From the NCBI RefSeq assembly GCF_900458895.1, contig NZ_LR962863.1:1302001-1366000 (forward strand): a stretch of 64,000 nucleotides of DNA. Reading direction: 5' to 3'. Below are positions 1-9,707 of this stretch, in pieces. Position 1 is the first letter of the stretch. The number at the start of each line of letters is the position of its first letter. The notes under the pieces are model-generated. The model was given only the letters and a program-made list of their open reading frames with translations, was not told the DNA's origin and ran no database searches. The DNA comes from Staphylococcus schleiferi (GTDB lineage Bacteria > Bacillota > Bacilli > Staphylococcales > Staphylococcaceae). Both the position numbers and the translations under genes were made by a program.

Positions 1-928
1 CACCTGGACCGTTTACGGCACAACCCAGTACTGCTACTTTTAAAGGAACTTGAAGTTTCTCAATGTATTCTTCTACTTCATTTGCAATTGAAATTAAATC
101 AATTTCGATACGACCACAAGTTGGACACGCAATCAAAGTTGCTGCATTACTTGCTAAGCCAAAAGATTTTAATAAAGACTTCGCAACTTTCACTTCTTCA
201 ACTGGATCCGCTGAAAGTGAAATTCTCATTGTGTTACCAATACCAAGAGATAAAATTGCGCCCAAACCAGCAGAAGATTTAACTGTACCATTAAACAATG
301 TACCACTTTCTGTAATACCAAGGTGTAATGGATAATCAAATGCTTGTGCAGCCTTTGTATAAGCTTCAATTGCGAGGTTAACATCGCTCGCTTTCATTGA
401 CACGATAATGTCATGAAAATCTAAATCCTCTAAAATTTTAATATGGTGTAATGCACTCTCTACCATACCATCAGCAGTAGGGTAACCATATTTTTTTAGA
501 ATATGTTTTTCAAGAGAACCCGCATTAACACCAATTCGAATTGGGATTCCTTTTTCTTTACAAGCCTCCACAACAGCTTCTACTTTTTCACGTCTTCCAA
601 TATTACCTGGATTAATACGGATTTTGTCCGCACCATTTTCAATCGCAATCAATGCTAATTTATAATTAAAATGGATATCTACAACAAGAGGGATATTAAT
701 TTGAGCTTTAATATCTTTAATAGCGTACGCATCTTCTTCGTTAGGACATGCAACACGTACAATTTGACAACCTGCTTCCTCTAAGCGTTTAATTTCAGCC
801 ACTGTTGCCTCTACATCGTGAGTTTTCGTCGTTGTCATACTCTGAATAACAACTTCATCTGCACCACCAATTGTTAAATTACCGACTTTAACGGGGCGCG
901 TATTTTTACGATGTGTAATTTCAGCCAT
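1..928 (-). CDS. ispG: 4-hydroxy-3-methylbut-2-enyl diphosphate synthase (IspG), C-terminus off the window
   Basis: Penultimate enzyme of the MEP isoprenoid pathway, a [4Fe-4S] reductase converting MEcPP to HMBPP. About 309 codons are visible; the gene runs out through base 1. The start ATG is at 926-928, with an AGGAG just upstream on the reverse strand. The reading begins [16 protein letters not shown]. It has the typical barrel core and, near the visible end, the cluster-ligand pattern CPTC followed by [10 protein letters not shown]. It is divergent from sodA, as in other Bacillales. Its presence with dxs in the same window means a MEP-type organism. The identity is very secure; only the last part is unseen. 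Confidence 0.96.
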   Translation of the reverse strand, partial: MAEITHRKNTRPVKVGNLTIGGADEVVIQSMTTTKTHDVEATVAEIKRLEEAGCQIVRVACPNEEDAYAIKDIKAQINIPLVVDIHFNYKLALIAIENGADKIRINPGNIGRREKVEAVVEACKEKGIPIRIGVNAGSLEKHILKKYGYPTADGMVESALHHIKILEDLDFHDIIVSMKASDVNLAIEAYTKAAQAFDYPLHLGITESGTLFNGTVKSSAGLGAILSLGIGNTMRISLSADPVEEVKVAKSLLKSFGLASNAATLIACPTCGRIEIDLISIANEVEEYIEKLQVPLKVAVLGCAVNGPG

Positions 929-1214
929 AATAGGAACTCCTTTATGAATAATTTTAACTTGAAAATGCACTTCTAAGAGGCTATTAATTCAACGTTATTT
1001 CATATTATACAATAAGCTCACCTGCATATTCAAAACAATTAGATTGAGAATGTCATAAATTTTTCATAAACGTTGTAAAGTGAATATTTACTATTGGCGT
1101 ATTGAAAATATGTTTCATCAATAACAATTCATTCATCCATCCAATCACATTTTATAAATAAAAAGTGTCAAGCAATTTAAAAAACTTTATATATAGATAA
1201 TTTGATGATTAAAA

Positions 1215-1244
1215 TGTTTAAATCTACTGAAATTGCGCTATAAT
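1215..1244 (+). promoter_or_regulatory. putative sodA promoter
   Basis: A perfect TATAAT at 1239-1244 lies 18 bases after a weak -35 (TGTTTA, 1215-1220). This would start transcription near 1251 and leave a leader of about 105 bases before sodA. The rest of the 929-1355 gap shows no gene; it is AT-rich and holds the inverted repeat listed next. Confidence 0.5.
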
Positions 1245-1266
1245 ATAAGTACGTAGTCAAAATGAA

Positions 1267-1310
1267 ATTCATCAATTTGTAAGCATATTAATTGTGACAA
1301 GTTGATGAAT
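1267..1310 (+). repeat. inverted repeat in the sodA leader
   Basis: Arms 1267-1280 and 1297-1310 pair over 14 bases with one mismatch (ATTCATCAAtTTGT against its complement), with a 16-base loop. It lies downstream of the predicted start point, so it should form a hairpin in the 5' leader. No T-run follows, so it is not a simple terminator. Confidence 0.6.
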
Positions 1311-1355
1311 GTTGATACAATTATCATGGAATCAAATTTAGGAGGATGATTAATT

Positions 1356-1955
1356 ATGGCATTTGAACTACCAAAATTACCATATGACTATGATGCGTTA
1401 GAACCACACATTGATAAAGAAACAATGGTGCTACATCATGACAAACATCATAATACGTATGTAACAAAGTTAAACGCAGCAGTTGAAGGTACAGATTTAG
1501 AAGATAAATCTATTGAAGATTTAATTGCTAATTTAGATAGTGTACCTGAAGATAAACGTACTGCAGTTCGTAATAATGGTGGTGGACACTTAAACCACTC
1601 ATTTTTCTGGCAAATTATTTCACCTAACTCAGAAGAAAAAGGTGAAGTTGTAGATAAAATTAAAGAACAATGGGGTTCTTTAGATGCATTCAAAAAAGAA
1701 TTTGCTGAAAAAGCTGCAGGTCAATTTGGTTCAGGTTGGGCATGGTTAGTAGTGAATAATGGTCAATTAGAAATCGTAACGACTCCTAACCAAGATAGTC
1801 CACTTACTAATGGCCAAACTCCAATTTTAAACTTAGATGTATGGGAACATGCATATTACCTTAAATATCAAAATAAACGCCCAGATTATATCAATTCTTT
1901 CTGGAATGTTGTTAACTGGGAAAAAGTTGACGAATTATATCAAGCAGCGAAATAA
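1356..1955 (+). CDS. sodA: superoxide dismutase, Mn/Fe family
   Basis: Cytosolic superoxide dismutase converting superoxide to oxygen and hydrogen peroxide. At 199 residues it is the exact staphylococcal SodA length. The four metal ligands are in place: H27 (HHDKHH), H81 ([11 protein letters not shown]), D161 and H165 (DVWEHAYY). The start ATG follows a strong AGGAGG at 1340-1345. It is monocistronic, with its own promoter and terminator. It sits between divergent ispG and pbp3, the usual Bacillales order. Sequence alone cannot decide manganese-only from cambialistic use. Confidence 0.98.
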   Translation: MAFELPKLPYDYDALEPHIDKETMVLHHDKHHNTYVTKLNAAVEGTDLEDKSIEDLIANLDSVPEDKRTAVRNNGGGHLNHSFFWQIISPNSEEKGEVVDKIKEQWGSLDAFKKEFAEKAAGQFGSGWAWLVVNNGQLEIVTTPNQDSPLTNGQTPILNLDVWEHAYYLKYQNKRPDYINSFWNVVNWEKVDELYQAAK

Positions 1956-1970
1956 TATGCGATATAGAAG

Positions 1971-2010
1971 GGGGTTGAGGCTCGTGGGCCATCAACCTCT
2001 TTTTTTATTT
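1971..2010 (+). terminator. sodA terminator
   Basis: A stem formed by GGTTGA (1973-1978) and TCAACC (1992-1997), with extra inner G/C pairs, is followed by a run of T. It lies just after the sodA stop. Confidence 0.85.
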
Positions 2011-2181
2011 TAGAATGGACCTCGATACATAAATCAGTGTCATTCACATTATATTTCGGCAAATAAGTATAGGGAGATAGGGTTGCTATATTTTTATACT
2101 TTTTACCACAAAACATTAGCCAAATGTATTTTTATCATATATTATTTTAAGAAGAACTATGGTGAATAGAGGTCGGTTGTT

Positions 2182-4220
2182 TTGTTAAAACGATTAAAAG
2201 AAAAAACAAATGATGAAAAGATGCGTCTACGAATGAACAAGCGTGTCAATTTTATTTTCGCAGTCATTATTTTTGCTTTCGTACTCATTGTCTTAAGGTT
2301 AGGTTACTTACAAATTGTTCAAGGTTCTCAATATAACCAAATGATTCGTGAAAGCGAAAATGTGACAGTGAACGAGTCTGTGCCAAGAGGCCGTATTTTA
2401 GATCGTAATGGTAATGTCATCGTAGACAACGCGTCAAAAAAATCAATTACATATACTAGAGGTAAAAATACGAATCAAGAAGAGATTATGGATACCGCTA
2501 AAAAGTTATCTCAATTAATTAAAATGGATACTTCTAAAATCACCGAACGCGATAAAAAAGATTTTTGGATTCAAAAAAATCCTAATCAAGCCAAAAAATT
2601 AATGAAAAAAGAACAACAATTATATGAGAACGGTGATATTTCTCAAGATGATTACGATAACACATTGCGCCATAAAATCAGTGACAAAGATTTAGACACT
2701 TTATCTAAAAAAGACCTTGAAGTGTTGGCTATTTATAGAGAGATGATGCAAGGCTCAACATTAAGTCCGAGAACAATTAAAAATGATAAGGTCACTGATG
2801 AAGAGTATGCCTCTGTATCACAAAAACTTTCAGATTTGCCTGGTATTAATACAGAAATGGATTGGGATCGTAAATATCCTTATGGAAAAACATTAAGAGG
2901 TATATTAGGAAGTGTTTCAACTCCTGAAGAAGGTCTACCAAAAGAATTAACAGATGAATATTTATCTAAAGGTTATTCAAGAAACGACCGTGTGGGTAAA
3001 AGTTATTTAGAATTGCAATATGAAAATATTTTAAGAGGTAAAAAGAAAGAAATGCGCTATACCACTGATAAATCTGGAGCCATCATTGATTCGGAAGTGG
3101 TTAACGAAGGTTCTCGCGGTGATGACTTAGTCTTAACGATAGATATTAAGTTGCAACAAAAAGCGGAGGAATATTTAGAACAACAAATTAAAAAATTACG
3201 TTCAGAAGGCGCTAAAGATATGGATACGGCAATGATGGTTGTGCAAGACCCTAATAACGGTGATATTTTAGCTATGGTCGGTAAGAAAATTGATAAAGAC
3301 GGCTCACTGACAGACTTTGATATCGGTACATTCACGACGCAATACGCTGTTGGTTCATCTGTTAAAGGGGCAACCTTATTAGCTGGTTATCAAAACAATG
3401 TCATCCATGTTGGTGAACAAATGATTGATGAACCTTTAACTTTTAAAGGCGGCTCTACAAAACGATCTTACTTTAACAAAGATGGTAGAAAATTGATCAA
3501 TGATAAAGAAGCACTCATGCATTCATCCAACGTTTTTATGTTTAAAACGGCATTAAAGCTGGCTGGCCTTGAGTACCAACCTAACATGGCCTTACCAACA
3601 GATGTAACGATTCCTGGACAAAAATTACGAAAAGGTTTAAACCAAGTCGGTCTTGGTGTGAAAACTGGTATTGACTTACCAAATGAAGTCACTGGACAAA
3701 TTGAACCCTTAAAAAAACAATCCAGGGAACTATCTTGATCTCGCAATTGGCCAATATGATACTTATTCACCATTGCAACTATCACAATATGTATCAACAA
3801 TTGCAAATAATGGTTTTAGAATTCAGCCACATATTGGTAAAGAAATTCGAAAAGCAACAAAAAATGATGATTTAGGACCTGTCAAACACAAAATTAATGG
3901 CAGAGTTTTAAACCGCGTCAATAACAAACCTGACGAAATAAAAGAAGTTCAAGAGGGATTTGATATGGCCTTTAATAAAGTTGCTGGTACAGGTTATGCA
4001 AGTTTTAGTAAAACAAAAGTTCGTTCTGCAGGTAAAACGGGTACAGCCGAAGTATTCCAAGATGGAGAACCACGCGTCAACTCTACTTATATTGGTTATG
4101 CTCCTGAAGATGATCCAAAAACTTGCATTCTCAATCGTTTATACCAACCAACCTGTTCCTGAACCATGGTTGAATGGTGGCGACTTAGGACGAGATGTTA
4201 TTAATTACTATTTTAAATAA
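2182..4220 (+). pseudogene. pbp3: penicillin-binding protein 3, class B transpeptidase, with two frameshifts as written
   Basis: High-molecular-weight class B PBP that cross-links peptidoglycan at the membrane. Translation starts at a TTG (2182) behind AGAGG and has one N-terminal membrane segment. The PBP dimer domain follows (PRGRILDRNG). The transpeptidase motifs SSVK, SSN and KTGTAEV are all present, but across three frames. Frame 1 ends at 3738, frame 2 carries 3717 to about 4117, and frame 3 carries the end (EPWLNGGDLGRDVINYYFK) to 4220. Removing one A from the A7 run at 3711-3717 and one from the A5 run at 4117-4121 restores a single ORF of about 679 codons. It matches S. aureus PBP3 apart from that protein's longer charged tail. 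Either it is a pseudogene or, more likely, the sequence carries two homopolymer errors. Confidence 0.93.
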
Positions 4221-4271
4221 AGACTGGCTTTGTAATCTCAAATACTTTCATATGCATTACGAAGTCAGAAC

Positions 4272-4311
4272 AGCTCTAAGATGATGAAACGATCATCTTA
4301 GGGCTTTTTTT
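4272..4311 (+). terminator. pbp3 terminator (hairpin family A)
   Basis: AGCtCTAAGATGAT pairs with ATCATCTTAGgGCT, followed by seven T. The AAGATGAT core and a nearby TTACGAAG match the hairpin elements at 44508, 51763 and 62085. Confidence 0.9.
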
Positions 4312-4478
4312 AATCCAAATTTTATGATGTATAGTTTAGATTTCAATATTAACAACCGATTTTCAATAATTATCTATTAATGATTGACTGAAAGCACAAA
4401 TAAGTAAGTACAATCTAACGACGTTCAATCAAGAAAAAATAAGCGTATATCGCAAAGAAACACTACAAAATTTCATAA

Positions 4479-4538
4479 TTAACATAAACTTTACATTACA
4501 TTCATTCATAGTTAATAAATGATTTGTATCCTTAAGAT
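4479..4538 (+). promoter_or_regulatory. PhoP-type box and promoter of pstS
   Basis: Four hexamers sit at an exact 11-base period: TTAACA (4479), TTTACA (4490), TTCATT (4501) and TTAATA (4512). PhoP response regulators of Bacillus bind TT(A/T/C)A(C/T)A-like direct repeats at this spacing. A -10-like TAAGAT at 4533-4538 lies 15 bases after the last repeat. The expected control is activation under phosphate starvation. The rest of the 4312-4579 gap shows no gene. Confidence 0.72.
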
Positions 4539-4579
4539 GTAAACAATATGATAACCACTAATTCTAGGAGGATGTTTCA

Positions 4580-5545
4580 ATGAAAAAATGGCAAGTACTG
4601 GGCACTACAGTTATCAGCGCTTCATTAATTTTAGGTGCATGTGGCGGAGCTGGACAAAGTAATGATAGCAAAGGGAATGACTCTAAAGGTTCGGATGTTG
4701 AGGGCTCTGTAAAAGGTAATGGTTCATCAACTGTAGCACCTATCATTGAAAAATTAAACGAAAACTTTTCTTCAGATCATAAAAATATTACAGTTGAAAA
4801 CGTGACTTCAGGAACTGGTGATGGATTCAAACAATTCATTGCTGGTAAAACTGATTTTTCAAATGCGTCACGACCAATTAAAGATGAAGAAAAAAATCAA
4901 TTAAAAGACAAAAACATCGATTATACAGAATTTGAAATTGCAAAAGACGGTTTAACAATTGCAGTTAACAAAGATAATGACTTTGTAAAAGAATTATCTT
5001 TAGATGATTTGAAAAAGATTTATTCTGGCCAAGCTAAAAAATGGTCTGATATTAACTCTAAATATCCAAATAAAGAGATTAAAGCTTTTTCACCTGACCA
5101 ATCGCACGGAACATACGATTTCTTCTCTGAAGAAGTTATGAACAAACAAGATATTAAAGCTGAGAAAAACCAAAATACAGATGTCATTGTTAAATCAGTG
5201 CAAGATAATCCAAATGGTATCGGGTTCTTCGCATTTAACTTCTATAAAGAAAACGAAAAGAATTTAAAAGCAGTTAAAATTAAAGATAAAAATGGTAAAG
5301 CCATTTCACCTGATCACAAAACAATCCAAGATGGTTCATATCCTTTAAGTAGACCGTTATTCATCTATGCTAATAACGAAAAACTCAAGAAAAATGATGC
5401 ATTTGCAGAATTCTTAAAATACACATTAGATGATAAAGGTAAAGCAGCAGAATCTAAAGGTGTTGATTATGTCGCATTACCTAAGAATAAATATGAAGAA
5501 CAGATGAAAAAACTTGATAAATTAACTGGAGATAAAAAGAAATAA
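4580..5545 (+). CDS. pstS: phosphate ABC transporter, phosphate-binding lipoprotein
   Basis: Extracellular phosphate receptor of the Pst importer, 321 residues. It has a lipoprotein signal peptide with lipobox LGAC (Cys21) and then a low-complexity Ser/Gly/Asp linker. The phosphate-binding loop GSSTV is at residues 48-52, and SHGTYDFF follows later. The C-terminal half is the usual periplasmic-binding fold. The start ATG follows AGGAGG. It is the first gene of pstS-C-A-B-phoU, behind a PhoP-type box, with hairpins before pstC that would let it be made in excess of the permease. Confidence 0.97.
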   Translation: MKKWQVLGTTVISASLILGACGGAGQSNDSKGNDSKGSDVEGSVKGNGSSTVAPIIEKLNENFSSDHKNITVENVTSGTGDGFKQFIAGKTDFSNASRPIKDEEKNQLKDKNIDYTEFEIAKDGLTIAVNKDNDFVKELSLDDLKKIYSGQAKKWSDINSKYPNKEIKAFSPDQSHGTYDFFSEEVMNKQDIKAEKNQNTDVIVKSVQDNPNGIGFFAFNFYKENEKNLKAVKIKDKNGKAISPDHKTIQDGSYPLSRPLFIYANNEKLKKNDAFAEFLKYTLDDKGKAAESKGVDYVALPKNKYEEQMKKLDKLTGDKKK

Positions 5546-5608
5546 TCGAAGCAGTCATAACATGATAAGTTTTATATTCTGACAATCATGCATATTCATT
5601 TACGGAAG

Positions 5609-5640
5609 TGATTACAAAATCCACCTTGAAGTTGTAATCA
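5609..5640 (+). other. intercistronic stem-loop after pstS
   Basis: TGATTACAA (5609-5617) and TTGTAATCA (5632-5640) form a perfect 9-base stem without a T-run. It could protect the 3' end of the pstS message. Confidence 0.55.
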
Positions 5641-5654
5641 TGATTGACAGTGTC

Positions 5655-5701
5655 AAAGGGTTGAGTTTCATAATCAAATGATTATGTCTCAGCCCTTTTT
5701 A
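5655..5701 (+). terminator. pstS-pstC attenuator-like terminator
   Basis: A long hairpin (AAAGGGtTGAG with CTCAgCCCTTTT, plus inner CATAATCA/TGATTATG) ends in a T-run, between pstS and pstC. It probably reduces read-through to pstCAB-phoU, keeping binding protein above permease. Confidence 0.8.
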
Positions 5702-5718
5702 GAAAAGGAGCGCGTAAT

Positions 5719-6645
5719 ATGAAATCGCAAAACAATATTAGAGAGATGATCCAAAAGAAGAGTCATTCTGGTTCATCGCTGAGTGATAAAATTATGCCAA
5801 TCATATTGGCTACGATTGCAGCAATTTCTATTTTAACAACAATAGGGATTGTCATTACATTATTGACTGAAACGATTACTTTTTTTACACGGGTCCCCAT
5901 CTCTAAATTCTTTTTAGAAACCGATTGGAATCCATTTAGTTCGACACCAAAATATGGTATTTGGGCACTTATTCTCGGAACACTGAAAATAACATTAATC
6001 GCAACAATTTTCGCTGTTCCAGTTGGAATAGGTGCAGCTATTTATTTAAGCGAGTATGCATCAAAACGTGCACGTAAAATCATTAAGCCTATATTAGAAG
6101 TCCTTGCAGGTATACCAACAATTGTTTATGGTTTCTTTGCATTGACATTCGTAACACCTGTGCTCAGAGCAATTTTCCCAAGCATTAGTAGTTTTAATGC
6201 AATTAGTCCAGGTCTCGTTGTCGGTGTAATGATTATTCCAATGATTGCAAGTATGAGTGAAGATGCGATGTCATCAGTGCCTGACAAAATAAGAGAAGGG
6301 GCACTTGGCTTAGGTTCAACAAAATTAGAGATGATACTTAAAGTGATTGTACCCGCAGCCACATCAGGAATTATGGCTTCAATTGTATTAGCTATTTCTC
6401 GTGCAATCGGTGAAACAATGATCGTCTCCCTTGCAGCAGGGTCAAGTCCGTCGTTTGATTTATCTTTAACACATTCTATCCAAACGATGACGGCTTATAT
6501 TGTCCAAGTCTCACAAGGTGATGCAACAAATGGTTCTGATTTATACTACAGTATTTATGCAGTTGGGTTCACATTATTTATCTTTACATTAATAATGAAT
6601 TTTATTTCGCAAATGATTACAAAACGTTTCAGAGAGGAGTATTAA
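5719..6645 (+). CDS. pstC: phosphate ABC transporter permease PstC
   Basis: Membrane subunit of the Pst importer, 308 residues. A polar N-terminal tail of about 25 residues is followed by about six membrane segments of the BPD_transp_1 fold. The cytoplasmic EAA-like loop, where PstB docks, reads EGALGLGSTKLEMI. The start has an AAGGAG site. It is separated from pstA by a single base, so translation is probably coupled. Confidence 0.96.
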   Translation: MKSQNNIREMIQKKSHSGSSLSDKIMPIILATIAAISILTTIGIVITLLTETITFFTRVPISKFFLETDWNPFSSTPKYGIWALILGTLKITLIATIFAVPVGIGAAIYLSEYASKRARKIIKPILEVLAGIPTIVYGFFALTFVTPVLRAIFPSISSFNAISPGLVVGVMIIPMIASMSEDAMSSVPDKIREGALGLGSTKLEMILKVIVPAATSGIMASIVLAISRAIGETMIVSLAAGSSPSFDLSLTHSIQTMTAYIVQVSQGDATNGSDLYYSIYAVGFTLFIFTLIMNFISQMITKRFREEY

Positions 6646-6646
6646 T

Positions 6647-7525
6647 ATGAATTTAATCAATCAAGCTGAGGTTGAGAAAAAGCTCTCTGGCCGTATGACA
6701 AAGAATAAGGTGTTCAAATCGATATTCTTGATATGTACACTTATTGGACTAATTGTTTTAGCCATCTTAATTATCGACATTTTAAGAAAAGGCCTTCCAG
6801 TTATGACGGGTGACTTTTTCACAAATTTCTCTTCATCATCTGCGCATACAGCGGGGGTTAAAGGTGCTGTTATTGGGACATTATGGCTCATGATGACACT
6901 TATTCCTATCGCTTTAGTGCTTGGTGTAGGAAGCGCCATTTATTTAGAAGAATATGCTAAAGACAATGCTTTCACTAAATTCATCCGTGTTAATATTTCT
7001 AACTTAGCTTCTGTGCCTTCCATTGTATATGGTTTATTGGGTGCAACGATATTTGTTGCTTTGTTGAAACTCGGCAATTCTGTAATTGCTGCTGCATTAA
7101 CATTAGCGTTGCTCATCTTGCCCGTTATTATCGTAGCAAGCCAAGAAGCCTTGAAAGCCGTCCCTAATTCAGTTAAAGAAGCTTCTTATGGTTTAGGGGC
7201 AAACAAATGGCAAACGATTAAAAACGTTGTTTTACCAGCAGCGATACCTGGTATTGTAACAGGGGTTATTTTAGCGATTTCAAGAGCTATCGGAGAAACA
7301 GCACCCTTAGTTGCAATCGGTATTCCAACCATTTTGTTAAGAACACCGAATAGCATTTTAGATTCTTTTCAAACATTACCTTTACAAATTTATGATTGGG
7401 CGAGAAAACCAGGAATTGATTTTCAATCACTTTCATCTGCAGCCATAATCGTCCTACTAGCCATTTTATTAATATTGAACACAATCGCTGTCATTATCAG
7501 AAATAAGTATTCTAAAAAATATTAA
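6647..7525 (+). CDS. pstA: phosphate ABC transporter permease PstA
   Basis: Second permease subunit, 292 residues. About six membrane segments are visible, with the EAA-type loop EASYGLGANKWQTI. It pairs with PstC to form the membrane channel. It lies directly between pstC and pstB on one strand, with no promoter visible between them. Confidence 0.96.
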   Translation: MNLINQAEVEKKLSGRMTKNKVFKSIFLICTLIGLIVLAILIIDILRKGLPVMTGDFFTNFSSSSAHTAGVKGAVIGTLWLMMTLIPIALVLGVGSAIYLEEYAKDNAFTKFIRVNISNLASVPSIVYGLLGATIFVALLKLGNSVIAAALTLALLILPVIIVASQEALKAVPNSVKEASYGLGANKWQTIKNVVLPAAIPGIVTGVILAISRAIGETAPLVAIGIPTILLRTPNSILDSFQTLPLQIYDWARKPGIDFQSLSSAAIIVLLAILLILNTIAVIIRNKYSKKY

Positions 7526-7565
7526 AAAGAAGAATTTTAAAATCGTTTTGAAATGAGGTTTTACT

Positions 7566-8450
7566 ATGACTGAACTTAATACACTAGAGTCAGAAACAAA
7601 CAAAGTTAACAGTAATCGCAAAGTTAACAATGAAAATAAAAGATTTATTGCCACTACACAACAACAAGAGGACAATGTACTGACAGACGCAGATCGTCAA
7701 ATTGTTTATTCTACACAAAATTTAGATTTATGGTACGGTGAGCAACATTCTTTAAAAAACATCAACTTAGATATTTTAGAGAAAAATGTTACTGCTATTA
7801 TTGGGCCTTCTGGATCAGGAAAATCAACTTATGTGAAAGCATTAAATAGAATGGTTGAGTTGGTGCCTTCTGTTAAAACATCAGGTAAAGTATTTTATCG
7901 AAATCAAAACATTTTTGACAAACGTTATCCTGTTGAAAAATTGCGTACAAATGTAGGTATGGTATTTCAACAGCCAAATCCATTTCCGAAATCAATTTAT
8001 GATAATATCACTTATGGACCAAGAATTCATGGCATAAAAGATAAAAAAATACTAGATGAAATTGTTGAAAAATCGTTACGTGGCGCAGCAATTTGGGATG
8101 AATTAAAAGACCGCCTTAACCAAAATGCATACGGTCTTTCTGGTGGTCAACAGCAGCGTGTTTGTATTGCCAGATGCCTTGCTATCGAACCGGATGTTAT
8201 TTTAATGGATGAGCCAACTTCTGCACTTGATCCGATTTCTACTTTAAGAGTAGAAGAACTCGTACAAGATTTGAAAAAAGATTATTCAATTATTATTGTT
8301 ACACATAATATGCAACAAGCAGCGCGTGTTTCTGATAAAACGGCATTTTTCTTAAATGGTCATGTGAATGAATACGACGATACAGATAAAATCTTCTCAA
8401 ATCCTTCTGATAAACAAACAGAAGACTACATTTCTGGACGTTTTGGATAA
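7566..8450 (+). CDS. pstB: phosphate ABC transporter ATP-binding protein PstB
   Basis: Cytoplasmic ATPase of the Pst importer, 294 residues. It shows Walker A GPSGSGKS (80-87), the PstB-typical Q-loop [13 protein letters not shown], signature LSGGQQQR, Walker [13 protein letters not shown] and switch histidine VTHNMQQ. About 45 residues of polar N-terminal extension precede the ABC domain. Bacillus and E. coli PstB lack it, but staphylococcal PstB proteins have a similar one; its role is not evident. It is followed after two bases by phoU. Confidence 0.97.
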   Translation: MTELNTLESETNKVNSNRKVNNENKRFIATTQQQEDNVLTDADRQIVYSTQNLDLWYGEQHSLKNINLDILEKNVTAIIGPSGSGKSTYVKALNRMVELVPSVKTSGKVFYRNQNIFDKRYPVEKLRTNVGMVFQQPNPFPKSIYDNITYGPRIHGIKDKKILDEIVEKSLRGAAIWDELKDRLNQNAYGLSGGQQQRVCIARCLAIEPDVILMDEPTSALDPISTLRVEELVQDLKKDYSIIIVTHNMQQAARVSDKTAFFLNGHVNEYDDTDKIFSNPSDKQTEDYISGRFG

Positions 8451-8452
8451 TC

Positions 8453-9103
8453 ATGACTGTCATTAGGAAAAGATATGAAGACCAGTTAAGTGACCTATTT
8501 AAAGATGTTCGTCGATTAGGTTTAAACGTTTATGATATGATACAACAATCGATAAAAGTTTTATCAGATAAAGACGTTACCCATGCAAGACAGGTCATTA
8601 GAAGAGATGAAGACATTAATAAATTGGAGTCTGATATTAATGAGAAAGTTGTCATGCTGATTACACGGCAACAGCCTATTGCTAAAGATTTACGATTTAT
8701 GATTTCAACACTTAAAATCGCTTCTGAATTTGAAAGAATGGGCGATAATGCCGCAAATATAGCTAAAATACGGACACGGGCGCAATTTACAGATCATTAT
8801 ATTATGATGCGGCTCGAAGCTATGGGACATCTTTCTATGTTGATGCTCAAAGACTTGAAAGATGCTACGCGTCATAATGACTTAGAATTAGTTAAAGAAA
8901 TCATCGATCGTGATATTGATATTGATGATTTATATAAGCAAATTATTAATACAACATATTTGATTGATAACGATCCTTTCGTTGCTGGACAAGCACATTT
9001 AGTCGCAAGATATTTAGAAAGAATCGGTGATCATGTCGTCAAAATTGCTGAACATATTTATTATTTTATTACAGGAAATCGGTATGAGACTTATGAGAAA
9101 TAA
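8453..9103 (+). CDS. phoU: phosphate signalling regulator PhoU
   Basis: Cytosolic regulator that links Pst transport state to the sensor kinase and limits phosphate uptake. At 216 residues it has two PhoU three-helix repeats, each with the E(F/R)xxD-type metal-binding pattern (ASEFERMGDNAANIAK and ARYLERIGDHVVKIAE). It starts two bases after pstB and is the last gene of the operon. No phoPR pair is in the window. Confidence 0.96.
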   Translation: MTVIRKRYEDQLSDLFKDVRRLGLNVYDMIQQSIKVLSDKDVTHARQVIRRDEDINKLESDINEKVVMLITRQQPIAKDLRFMISTLKIASEFERMGDNAANIAKIRTRAQFTDHYIMMRLEAMGHLSMLMLKDLKDATRHNDLELVKEIIDRDIDIDDLYKQIINTTYLIDNDPFVAGQAHLVARYLERIGDHVVKIAEHIYYFITGNRYETYEK

Positions 9104-9177
9104 CACTTCCCAATTTCTGCTTTAAATGATATGATAATGAAGTCGTATTTTGAAGAAAGAATAGGAGGGATACTGTT

Positions 9178-9327
9178 ATGCGCGTTAATGTGACATTAGC
9201 TTGTACAGAATGTGGAGATCGTAATTACATCTCTACTAAAAACAAAAGAAATAATCCTGAACGAATTGAAATGAATAAGTTCTGTGCACGAGATAATAAA
9301 AAAACTTTACATCGTGAAACAAAGTAA
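9178..9327 (+). CDS. rpmG: 50S ribosomal protein L33
   Basis: A 49-residue basic ribosomal protein beginning [17 protein letters not shown]. One CxxC (CTEC) is present, but the second zinc pair is incomplete (CARD), as in the common staphylococcal L33. The start ATG follows AGGAGGG. It is single-copy here, placed between phoU and the folate gene. Confidence 0.97.
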   Translation: MRVNVTLACTECGDRNYISTKNKRNNPERIEMNKFCARDNKKTLHRETK

Positions 9328-9458
9328 TCATTTCAAGTAAGTGAGTTTGGAACATAAATAATTCAACTCATTTTAATGATTAAATCAGTTTAAATCACGG
9401 AGATTTCAAACTTCTAGACAAGATTTTATTACAAGTTCTAAACGTTTGATTATCCAAG

Positions 9459-9508
9459 GGGGGCAAAAATATCTAGTAGTCTTAGATATTTTTGGCCTCT
9501 TTTTTTAT
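9459..9508 (+). terminator. strong terminator downstream of rpmG
   Basis: GGGcaAAAATATCTA pairs with TAGATATTTTTggCC and runs into a T-tract. It lies about 130 bases after the rpmG stop. The 9328-9707 gap otherwise shows no coding region I can support. Confidence 0.85.
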
Positions 9509-9653
9509 TACGCTCTTAAGGAAACAATTTCTAGCTCATTATTCTATAAACGGATTTTGAAATGCACCACTCTAAATGTAGCTGAAACACATATTTTACG
9601 ACATAAAATCAATTGTTATATACTTTATTCAATTGTCATATAATGATATTTCC

Positions 9654-9682
9654 ATGACACCAGTTAACAAGCACGATATAAT
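9654..9682 (+). promoter_or_regulatory. promoter of the folate/rhomboid/glk operon
   Basis: ATGACA (9654-9659), 17 bases, TATAAT (9677-9682): a near-consensus vegetative promoter about 25 bases before the TTG start of the next gene. Confidence 0.65.
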
Positions 9683-9707
9683 AGTGACAAAAGGGGAGTG
9701 AAGTTAA

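Noticed and set aside
63..335. 90-codon forward ORF at the left edge
   Set aside because: It is the opposite strand of ispG, whose frame has full family motifs.
9446..9643. 65-codon ORF over the rpmG downstream terminator
   Set aside because: It includes the hairpin and T-run and has no supported family resemblance.
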